Assembly (NCBI GenBank): GCA_019055375.1
Contig: JAHQIW010006405.1
Location: 23,417-87,416 of the forward strand
DNA: 64,000 nt
Source: Parelaphostrongylus tenuis
Taxonomy: Eukaryota; Nematoda; Chromadorea; Rhabditida; Metastrongylidae
Direction: 5' to 3'
Of the stretch, positions 49,501 through 57,426 are shown piece after piece. Positions within the stretch are counted from its first letter, which is position 1. The number at the start of each line of letters is the position of its first letter. Under the pieces are notes generated by a model, which was not told the origin of the DNA, searched no databases, and worked only from the letters and a program-made list of their open reading frames with translations. A program made the position numbers and the translations under genes.

Positions 49501-50486
49501 TGCCGTGGCTTTACTTATATTTTTTGTGGGCTACTTCGATTTGCATCGGTAATTAGATAGCTCTCACATTGCCATGGTTATATGTATACACATATATATG
49601 TATATGTATAAAACTACATGTGTACATTTATGTATATATATATACATATATATGTACATGTACATGCATGAATATATGCATACGTACACGTACGAATACA
49701 TATACATATGTGTACATGTGCATATATACATACAGGCATCAATATATATGTATATATATATAATATATATATATATATGGTTGTTTCATAATTTCTATCG
49801 CACTATTGTTCTAATTAGTTCTTTCTATCTAAAAGTAGCTAAATGCCTAAATGTCGTGGTATGTTGGAGAATGTTTTGGTAGCTTTAGCCAGGAGATAGG
49901 ATGCTACGATAATAGCAGCTAGACCCACCAGCTCAACCAAAGCCTATGTTTTATGCTCCGTAGATTATGCTCTCGGTTTTGTGAGATTGACATGACATGG
50001 TGTATTCTCAACTGCTCGACAAGAAGCAGACAATGCCGATTTGTGCGGGAACAGTTCCGGATGTTGCCTGCAGCAATGCGAGAGAAGCGTCCGAAGCGAC
50101 TCAATGTCACTCTTTTCCAGGATAACCTCGACCTCACATTGCAAAGTTAACTCGCCGCACTCCGGAGAAAGTGTATTGGACCACAGCACCACATCCACAG
50201 TATAGCTGTATATTGCTCCATCAGAACATCATCCCTTCTGCGCCTCGGAGCAGCATAAGCAGAAGAAAAAATTTGAGAGACTACAACCCCCCTCAAAAGT
50301 TACCTCACCGACTTCTCTGATCGCCACTCTTGTTCTTTTGGGAGGAAGGCTTTCGATCTTTGCACAGCAAATGGTTGCCAATCAGTGATCTTGTTGGTGA
50401 ATATATTGTCGATTAATTCATTTCTTTGAATAAATAACGCTTTAATAACGCTTGAAAAGTGCGAAATGCGAAAGAAATTATGAGAT

Positions 50487-50536
<50 letters not shown>

Positions 50537-53500
50537 GTATATATTTATGCATATATGTGCATACATGTGAATATATGTATGTGCATGTATATGCACGTGT
50601 ATATGTACATGTGTATATGTATATCCACACGTGTATATATGTATGCATATACATGTATACATATATATTTATATAACGTATGAGAAAAGTTCTGTCAATT
50701 TTTTCGATATTTAAACGATAAAAAATACCGCATAAGCAAATAAAGTCATTCAGTTGAAGGAATAATCACGTTCACTAGATCAACAACTATAACAAGAAGC
50801 AAAAAAGTCTATAACAAAGTCTCAAAATTGCCTTCTTTGGTCTCTACATGTATCACTGCTAAAATCAGCAAAATTCAAAATTAACAGAACTTTCCTCGCA
50901 CCTTGTATATGTATAAATATAGACGCATTTCAATCGAATGTGTACTATTTTCAGGATATTCTCAAGACGGTTATGATTGATTGGGAAGCGAACGAGAAAA
51001 AACATCTAATTTGGGATCTGAAGCGATCAAGACAAGAGAGGGAGACAATGAAAGTAAACTTTTTTTTGCGTAAGAAATATTTTGTTGGCTGGACTACACA
51101 CTGATATTATTGTGTTCAGTCTCGAATTGGGAAGATTGACGAATGAGCTGAGGGAAGCTCGTGCTGAGCTTGAGGTGTATCGACGTGAAGGGATATTCTC
51201 ACAAAACCCTACTACAACTGTAGATGTGCATCGTTTTGTACGTAGTAGCAGTACCAGTAATCTCGCTCATGATGTCGCAGACAAAAATGAGGTTCGACTG
51301 TGAGTTGTTTGAAATTGGTTCCTATCTGAGAAATTCGTTTGCGATCCATCTGTTGTTAGTCTCATTCTAGATGGAAAGAAAAGTGTGGCACCATGTTCCG
51401 TGAGTTGAACTCAATGCGATCCGGTTACCAACAGGCACAAAAGGAGCGCCGTGAACTCAGACTCCAATTGGCGATGTTGCGTGGTGAGCTAGAAATCGAA
51501 CGATGCCAAAGAAAAACGTGAGTACAACCAGAGACTGTCATTCCTTTTGCAAACCTGCTTAGTATATTCCAGAGATACGAGCTCGTCTGTTGAGTCGTCA
51601 GTATACTTTTCACCTCGAAGTCGAAGCTGCCACTCATCTCAGCTATCTCGTCGGTAAGAGCAGTTCAAACCGTATCACTTCAGGACACTTTTTTATACTG
51701 ATTCACTTCAGTTTATATAATAGTTCTTGCGAAAATTTAGTGTCCAACATCGATTGGAATGCGAAAACGGCTAAATTTTATCCGGAAAAGCCCCGTACGC
51801 GATATACTGATTTAGGGAATCACGGAGCAGCTGTATGCCCGCTCATATAAGTCCACCGCCTGCTTTTCGTGACGCACTGACGAAAATAGTTGAAAAAAGA
51901 GGGCGTGGTCGAAGTGAACAACAAAAAAGTGCGAGACGAAACGAAAAAACGGTGAGCAGATCTGTATACAAGGTTATTCTCTTGTAATTTGAACAGTAGT
52001 TTTTTTTATAGAAACGGCGTTTATCATCTTCTTCAAGCAAGACTTCGATGGATATCAATAAATTTGACGATGTTTCTTCGATGGGAAATGGGTTGGCGTT
52101 CTATTTTTAATCATTAGGCTTTTGGAAGTGCAACAATCTGAACTTAAGGTCGTTATTATCCCAGTCTTGGCATGAGTCGAATAAACAGCGAATGGTATCC
52201 AGTGTCGACAATGAGTTTTGGCAGCCAGTGTTGGGTAGCTGTCATTCACGTCTTGGATTGCTGCGCGAACGAGTCGGTCAGCTTTTGCGGGAAAATCGCA
52301 CACTTCAAAAGCAGCTAGCCGTTGCAAAAAAAAGCTGTATGTCACTACTCTTTTTTTACCACTGTTCATTATCTGAGTACTTTAATTCGTTAACGAAGAA
52401 GTCAATAGTCCGAAATGCTACTGACTCGTCAGTGAGCCGGTTTGATGTTAATCATCTTATTTACTAGAGGAACAGAATGAAGCATCACATTTGAAGGTTG
52501 AATCGCTACTAATTGCAAATAACTATCAAAAATGAAAAGCATTACGAAGTCAGATGATGGTCTTACCGTATTTAATCTATTCATAGAAATCATCTTCCGC
52601 TGAGAATGCTCTGTCTGAGATGCGTACACAACTGGAACAAATTCGAAATGAGAAGGCGATATATGAGAAAAAATTTCACGACATAGAAGAAGAAAGGTGT
52701 TTTTTTCAAAAGTTATCCCTACCCGTATGTAAATGATTATTGGACAATTTTCAGAAGGGAAATGTATTTAGTAATGTTCAAAAAAGGGCAACAGGCAGCT
52801 GCGATGGATATGAAAGAGGTATGTAACATCTATTTATTTATGTGTAAGATAGCATACTATATTGTAACAGCTATTTAACGTAGACCTAGTATCGTTACCT
52901 GCAAGACATTAAAGACGAGCGAACACTTGTAATCCTAATCTGGACCACCTTTATTGATCAAAATTGGACAAGCGGAACACAAGGAATCATCAGGCTCCCT
53001 AATGTGTCTGGGGTCTGAAGTCGACTTAGTTGCAATACTACCTTCCTTAAGCGTCCTCAGATGAATGGGAGTCAAATACGAACCATAGTCCACAATTATC
53101 CTTACCTGAATATGCATGTCACAGGGATAGAATCAGCAGCGTCGTGTTCAAATATACGTCCCGTGTAACCATAATCTTGTGTATGAAGTTATGAAAGTTT
53201 GTCACGAACTAATTCTTGCATATTACTTGCAAATAATCTACGAGAATTTTTTGCTTTACCGCTTCCATAGTAGTGTTATAATGTCATAATTGTATTTTCA
53301 AAGATGTTGAGTGATATGTATAACATTCGACCTTAGGCGTGGGTTAAACCCGCGTCTTACCCATACCAGAGGTGCGTACTGCTACTATTACACCAACCAG
53401 GCCACCGCTTTGCCACCACTTTTTCTTTATATAAACTACTGAAGCGCTGTCAGCAACCTACCTTCAACGCTTCCCCAGTAGTGCAGCGGTTACCACGCAT

Positions 53501-54881
53501 CCTGGTGTGGGGGGGGGGGGGGGGGGAACGCAAGCTCAGCTCCTGCCTGGGGTCAAATGTTTTGCATATCACTCAGCATCCGTGTATAGTTGCAATGAAG
53601 AGAACCTGAGTATGTACGAGATGAATTTCGCTAGGTTTTCATATTGATGCAGTTTTAATCGTCTCACGTGCTATAATACTTTGTACATCAAGGCGCACTT
53701 ATTCTAAATACATATCATATACCTTTTAGACTTTTTTGATAAACGCTCTTCTTTTAACGGTGCTTTTATCTCATTGGAGCCCCTCGACATCGGTGTTATC
53801 ATCTATCTGCGCTTAAAAAGTACTATTCTCTTTCAGAAGAAAATTGGTAGTAGAGCGACGGTCGTAGTGTTGTAGTGGCAGCAAGCGCCTTTGGTATGCA
53901 TGAAACAGGGTTCAACTCCCAGCTAGGGCCGGATCTTTTGCATATCACTCATCGTCTTTGGAAATATAATTTCGTCCTATGAGTTTTTGCGGATCTATGT
54001 GCCGAGTATTATACAGGTCGCAGAAGTTGATCAAATGACACAAGATCGTGTCGTGCTTCGATTTCTTCATGACGCTTTCTACTACTATCTGATGGATAAA
54101 GGAAATGCTAAAGAGCACCTACAAGTTGGTTGTTATATTGATCTTCACAAATAGAATTCTCCTTATGTTCATGATTGGTTTCAGGCTATCATGGCTATGC
54201 TGGACTTCAGTATGGAGCAAAAGGATGAGGTGATCAGAAAAAAGTGTAAATCTCATTGACTACAAAGTATCATTTGAGTTTTGGATTATATGATTTTTAT
54301 GAGAACAGAGTCTAGGTTATTTCTTCGTGCTGCTGTGTACAATATTCATCTCGCTATAGTTATTGAACTGATTTGACTAGTAGGTAATTTGATGGCTAGA
54401 TCGCCGATGAATTTGTGCGTTCTTGCTAATGCAGAAATTATAAGAATCATATCATCTCGGGCGAGTGACCAATAAGGGGCTATAGAAGTGTTGCACTTTA
54501 GCGGTCACTCCAATTACTTCTCTACCTTATGTTGCTTCTTGCGTCGAAGAATCTCACGAGTTTTCCTGGTGATATTCACTTTTGTTACTTGTCTTCCTTC
54601 TCTGTATCTACCTACCTGTGAAAATTTTTTCTCATCCAGACTTCTATTCGATATAAGCTTCGCACGAAGAATTTCTATAAAGTCATGGCAAACATGAGAA
54701 ATATTTGTGCATGTGTTGTTCAATCATTGGTGTTTTAAAAGATAATATAACGATGTGAACGGAACTTTGAAATTTTTTCGCTTTCACTTGTTAGAATGAA
54801 ATACCTGGGAAAGGTGAGGGATATAATCGATCTCCTCGTCATTTGAATGAACGAAATGAAAATTTTAGACGACTTTTGTGA
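31508..54881 (+). CDS. Large coiled-coil protein with GRIP-like C-terminus (putative golgin)
   Basis: About 38 short exons encode roughly 1,430 residues. Exons 31508-31603, 31673-31833, 31896-31992, 32088-32169, 32931-33031, 33086-33187, 33411-33557, 34730-34870, 35336-35421, 36668-36764, 38371-38510, 38589-38688, 39465-39646, 39701-39773, 40238-40396, 41740-41862 are fully in phase. So are 45828-45944, 46444-46593, 47698-47802, 47872-48146, 48267-48369, 48425-48565, 50955-51053. Next come 51120-51299, 51371-51517, 51573-51653, 51816-51951, 52012-52091, 52118-52148, 52165-52336, 52470-52496, 52587-52696, 52755-52818, 54017-54124, 54185-54229, 54795-54881. Exons 42033-42075 and ~44180-44295 are tentative. 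Heptads fill most exons, for example [20 protein letters not shown] Pro/Ser-rich linker ([11 protein letters not shown]) and Ser-rich, basic patches break the coil. The end, [15 protein letters not shown] then [14 protein letters not shown], resembles a GRIP domain, which targets golgins to the trans-Golgi via Arl1; its usual Tyr would be Phe here. Frame conflicts remain near 44.2, 51.1 and 52.3 kb. The first exon was not found. Confidence 0.7.
32250..32840. mobile_element. Long-armed palindromic fold-back element
   Basis: Left arm (about 32254-32480) and right arm (about 32583-32835) are inverted copies: GAGCCACCTTGTCATGTGG pairs with CCACATGACATGTTGGCTC. ACACGTGTTTCGTCCTTAC, GATCTTTTTATAGTCAGTTC and GACGACGTACGCTTTACAC each recur in reverse. 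The loop is about 100 bp. The palindrome yields look-alike open frames on both strands (32283-32648 and 32530-32808), which are not genes. It lies in the intron between coiled-coil exons 32088-32169 and 32931-33031. Related copies lie at 6955-7285 and 56950-57215. Confidence 0.85.
33688..34110. mobile_element. Mariner-like transposase relic, ends on opposite strands
   Basis: On the minus strand (about 33700-33800) is a paired-box-like segment, [15 protein letters not shown] then [13 protein letters not shown], which recalls the mariner DNA-binding domain. On the plus strand (about 33975-34030) is [17 protein letters not shown] followed by a stop, the typical mariner transposase C-terminus. 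The catalytic DDE/D core is absent. It is a deleted, internally inverted relic inside a coiled-coil intron. Confidence 0.65.
34354..34659 (+). mobile_element. tRNA-derived SINE, family A (best copy)
   Basis: It begins GCGCATGTGGCGCAGTGG (A-box), then has GGTTCGATCTCGCGC (B-box) about 50 bp later. The body includes TTGGTACCGGACAGGTCTC, AAGCAGCACTGACTCGG and GGGATTGATCAACGCCGAGA. The tail is TTTATCC repeats. The polymerase III promoter spacing fits a tRNA head. It lies in a coiled-coil gene intron. Confidence 0.88.
35420..35530. repeat. TA-rich microsatellite
   Basis: Runs of ATATATAC/GTATATAT lie next to the SINE at 35528. Similar tracts occur at about 35830-35870, 36245-36295 and 36595-36620, on either side of the SINE copies. 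Confidence 0.85.
35528..35825 (-). mobile_element. tRNA-derived SINE, family A
   Basis: The minus-strand head AGAGCGCATGTGGCG lies near 35825, with the B-box GGTTCGATCTCGCGC. The body and tail match the copy at 34354. TA microsatellites flank both sides. Confidence 0.85.
36296..36597 (+). mobile_element. tRNA-derived SINE, family A
   Basis: Head GGCGCATGTGGCGCAGTGG, B-box-like AGTTCGATCTCGCGC, body AGCAGCACTGACTCG and GGGATTGATCAACACC, tail TATCCTATATCCTA. It is less than 500 bp from the opposed copy at 35528-35825, so the two form an inverted pair in one intron. Confidence 0.85.
36838..37060 (+). mobile_element. tRNA-derived SINE, family B
   Basis: The head GGGGCGCCTTGGCCGAGTGG is a good tRNA-like A-box. 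The body has GGTGGTCAACAACAACAT, GAGATTGCAAGGAGG and GTATTCTACG. It matches the copy at 25725. The open frame 36810-37148 is a by-product. Confidence 0.75.
38170..38335 (-). mobile_element. tRNA-derived SINE, family B (partial)
   Basis: The minus-strand head GAGCTGGCCGAGTGGTCGTG lies near 38330, followed by ACTGTTGACC-like and GAGATTGCAAGGAGAC words. It lies just upstream of coiled-coil exon 38371-38510. Confidence 0.65.
38870..39269. mobile_element. 400-bp TA-flanked MITE with ~100-bp terminal inverted repeats
   Basis: The left end GGTTGGGGAAAGAAGTTCTG pairs with the right end CAGAACTTTTCTCCAACT. Inverted similarity continues for about 100 bp through GAGAAAATGC, GGCCATTTTTTG and GGGCTCATTT. 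TA dinucleotides at 38868-38869 and 39270-39271 look like the target duplication. TA targets and such ends fit the Tc1/mariner superfamily. No transposase is encoded. It sits in a coiled-coil intron. Confidence 0.85.
40634..41290 (-). mobile_element. RTE retrotransposon 3' fragment
   Basis: The minus strand encodes, in two frames, [20 protein letters not shown], then [39 protein letters not shown] and [20 protein letters not shown]. This is the region after the RT palm in RTE elements. The end shares TCACC...GTCCCG and CGAGTGACTCGAG with the copies at 29211 and 63600. A frameshift near 41090 splits it. It lies in a coiled-coil intron in antisense orientation. Confidence 0.85.
41530..41640 (+). 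mobile_element. tRNA-derived SINE, family C
   Basis: It contains GGGTGAAACACGGGTTCAACTCCC, whose GGTTCAACTCC is a B-box, and then TTTTGTGTATCGCACGG. Related units: 43915-44010 (+), 53310-53430 (-), 53470-53600 (+) and 53860-53965 (+). They share GCAGCGGT/GTGGCAG heads, GGGTTCAACTCCC and TTTTGCATATCACTCAGC. Units are about 100-130 bp. Confidence 0.6.
43915..44010 (+). mobile_element. tRNA-derived SINE, family C (decayed)
   Basis: It has GCAGAGCGGTGGCAAAGGTGG, then CAGTATGGGTGAAACGCGG, and ends TTTTGCATAACGCTCAGC. It matches the units at 41530 and 53860. Confidence 0.5.
44330..44950. repeat. AT-rich dispersed repeat, loosely tandem units
   Basis: Words such as GAGTGCTAGTAAT, TTTATAATGCTGTAGCA and TTTTACATACG recur with divergence here, at 46850-47220 and partly at 27880-28110. 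No coding signal was found. It explains several short open frames between coiled-coil exons. Confidence 0.4.
45218..45465 (+). mobile_element. tRNA-derived SINE, family A (diverged)
   Basis: Head GTACGTGTGGCACAGAGG, body GCTCACCGAGC, TTGGTACCAAGCTTGTCT and GGGATTGATCAAAGCCGAGA. The B-box is eroded. Confidence 0.75.
46045..46310 (+). mobile_element. tRNA-derived SINE, family A (diverged)
   Basis: Head GAACATGTAGCACAGTAG; body AGCAGCACTGACTTGAT and GGTCATCGCAAGTCAATC; the end near ATATTAGCCAACATC corresponds to the GATTGATCAACG word of other copies. Confidence 0.65.
48571..50940. other. Coiled-coil gene intron with microsatellites
   Basis: This 2.4 kb intron holds a TATATG/ACATGT microsatellite at about 49580-49785 and a longer (TA)n tract with TGTATA units at about 50490-50675. 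Between them, 49965-50198 is open on the minus strand (contains [16 protein letters not shown]) but has no recognised family. I treat it as unexplained. Confidence 0.6.
53310..53430 (-). mobile_element. tRNA-derived SINE, family C
   Basis: Reading the minus strand: GTGGTGGCAAAGCGGTGGCC, then GGTATGGGTAAGACGCGGG and GTTTAACCC. It faces the plus-strand unit at 53470. Confidence 0.55.
53470..53600 (+). mobile_element. SINE family C unit interrupted by an 18-G run
   Basis: The head CCCCAGTAGTGCAGCGGTTA is followed at 53509-53526 by 18 consecutive G, then CTGCCTGGGGTCAA and TTTTGCATATCACTCAGC. The G run lies where other copies have only a few bases and could form a G-quadruplex or be a sequencing stutter. 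Confidence 0.6.
53860..53965 (+). mobile_element. tRNA-derived SINE, family C
   Basis: GTCGTAGTGTTGTAGTGGCA head, CAGGGTTCAACTCCC B-box, TTTTGCATATCACTCATC end. It lies 50 bp upstream of coiled-coil exon 54017-54124. Confidence 0.65.
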
Positions 54882-56945
54882 GGTTAGTTGTACCATATTA
54901 TAACTGAACAATTGTCGGCCATTTATCTCGTACATCTGCCCTCTACGAATGGCCTAATATGTGTGTTCGTTAGTTCTCGGTGATCTATTCCGTTGTAAAG
55001 GAAGATTGCCTCGTTAAAGATTTATAATCAAAGTCATACTAGAAAACATGATTGAGTCACCTTTACAATACTTCAGAGCCGTGTTATGACTATTTTAGAT
55101 CGTCACCGCTCGCTAGCCAATCATATTTTGTTGCCAGTATGGCAGCAAACCTTTTTCCAATCTTGACTCGAATTCTGAAAGTGGATGTTGAGCCTCTCAG
55201 TTCAGAAAAACTTACTCGTTGACAAATTATCTAGGGGTACACCACACTTTGTCATGAAGGAACTCCTTTAGGCTGATTAGCATGGTTCTGAGATAGGTAT
55301 GATTGTGGAGAGGGCGCAGTGGTTAGGCGTGTCATGCAACACATAAGTGGTCGATGGCTCAATCGGAAGCTATACATACATCTGGAGATTGCGAATTCAT
55401 ACCAGACTTGTCTAGGCAGATTATCAGCACTGAGTCGATGCACCAGTAAGGCACCACGACTCATCGTAAAAATTAATACATATAGTCACCTCAAACTATG
55501 CTTAATAATGTTGAATGCATGGGGCATCCTTGAGGATTTATTGACACCAAAAGCTTTATTCTTTATCCCTTTTTATGACAGCGGAAAATAACTTCAAAGA
55601 AGACAAACAAAGGTGAGCAATTCTTTACATCCTTTTCCTTTTTATCAATGAACCATCCTACACAATCTAACTAAATTCCTTCGTGGAGACAATGCGCTGT
55701 GGGAGGAAGAGGACTAGGATTGTCTGCTGATGAAGCTTGTCACATCCCTCTTTTCAGTCTTGAATGGTCCATAAGTGCGTGCCTAAATCAAGAATGAGTT
55801 GGCCTGTGACATCATATTGATGGAAGTATTGTATTTCTAGTCGTCTAATAATAGAATAGGTTGGAAATAGATTATTGAACCAGTGGAAATGTCGTTATTA
55901 AATGCCTTCGGTTATGCAGCTTATAAGAAATATTTCATGTGAAGTTGCAAATAATTCTATTCATACTTTTTTATTTACAATTTGATTAAAGATACATGTT
56001 GCACGAGAACGGAAGTCAGTGAAACCTTAACAATAATGCTCACTTTGAGTCAGATTAATGCAATAAGAATAAGAGTTCAGAATAAGATATCAAAGTTTCA
56101 TCTTTGGTAAGGAAAATTTAAATTTTAAAAAAACAAGACCTTAGAGACTTCATTCGAATTCTCGCTAAACCGAGCAGTATCCAAGTGCCCAAGTTCTGAG
56201 TCTATGCTGAAATAAATCTAATGGAGCTGTAAACTCTAAGAACCCTCGTTACGATGGTTTATTGAGGTAATTGAACACTTGAGATATTGTTGACTACTTT
56301 CAAACGCAGATGTTGCAAATTGTCATTATAAGTACTGAGAAGGAATTTCAGCAAAGAAGGCAAAGAATTGATTTGTACCTTTGAGGAGATTAGAACTGTG
56401 CGTTTCTACAAATTGTCGCTTTTACAAGAGGACTAGTGCAGGGCAGTGGTGAAAATGTTCACAATGAACATTATCTTTGCTGTACTGTGCACTCTGAACC
56501 AACCAAAGCTTCCATCTGTTCAGGATTGGTCAGTTGATGCGAGGTTTGTTTGGGAGGTCTTATAATGTGACTAATATCAAACTGATCAAAGTCGACCATG
56601 GATGAACGCTCTATAAACTAGCGAGCCTCATATCGCTGCAGTTACATTCAAAAAGATCGCGGTGAAACCAAAATCGAGGATCTCCACTTACCTGGGCATT
56701 TTAATAATGTTTTCTTCTTCATAAGTTGTTATTAGAGGTTTTTCGATATGTTTCAATTCGCAGCATGACATCATTTTGCCAATTTGTTCCAACTTCTTAT
56801 GACGTTGCACCATTGGTCGCTCACCAATTGAGTCAAACTCTACTGGAAGAGAGTCTACCAAAATGAATTATCTGTCATACAAGTTAATCGCAAAACAAAA
56901 ACGTTACAGATCCAAAGCAGTAATATGTGGTAATGTTACAAAATA
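54882..56945. other. Downstream of the coiled-coil gene; one SINE, no gene recognised
   Basis: No AATAAA follows closely after the stop at 54881. Apart from the SINE at 55310-55575 I see no gene, and open frames are short. Confidence 0.5.
55310..55575 (+). mobile_element. tRNA-derived SINE, family A (diverged)
   Basis: Head GAGAGGGCGCAGTGGTTAGG; body CCAGACTTGTCTAGGCAG and CAGCACTGAGTCGATGC; end AAAAGCTTTATTCTTTATCCC. It matches family A throughout, with an eroded B-box. Confidence 0.75.
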
Positions 56946-56949
56946 TCAT

Positions 56950-57215
56950 ACCATTCGTTTCAAGTGTTTTCTAGTGTTCAAGTGCTCAAACAAAATTGTA
57001 TGATATCTCACGATGCCAAGAGCAATCGAGTGTATTAACACCGCCCGTTTGGTGATTTTTATCACTTGATGGGGCGTGTAAATGTTTACGCCTGCTGTTC
57101 TTCTAAGTAAGGGAGTTCTCCCCAGAGACGAAAGGCAACGTGCAACTGACAAGGCTGCAAGGCCGAAACAAGTGTTCGTAACACACTACATGCATGGCTC
57201 AAAAATAATTATCAG
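56950..57215. mobile_element. Fold-back element, decayed partial copy
   Basis: ACAAGGCTGCAAGGCCGAAACA and ACACACTACATGCATGGCTCA match the right arm of the family copies at 7230 and 32750. The left arm is barely recognisable. Confidence 0.5.
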
Positions 57216-57426
57216 GCATATTTAATTATCAGACATATTGTAACAAAATGGACCACGAACTAGTGAATCGTTGATATTTAGAAAATTAACAACTTTTTTT
57301 GAAGACACTTGTATGAATATTGAGCTTTACTGATCGACTAAGGAACTTTGAGGGTTTGTGACATAGTAAAGTCGCAATGGAAACTGTCATATGATGATTA
57401 TTTTCTAGTAATTATGTTGCTCTTGT

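Noticed and set aside
49569..50676. Long Tyr/Ile-rich frames
   Set aside because: They are translations of (TA)n and TATATG microsatellites.
54230..54259. Golgin ending at 54259 by reading through to VIRKKCKSH and stop
   Set aside because: The GAG/GTGATC donor at 54230 joins in phase to an exon with [17 protein letters not shown] and a stop. The read-through could still be an isoform.
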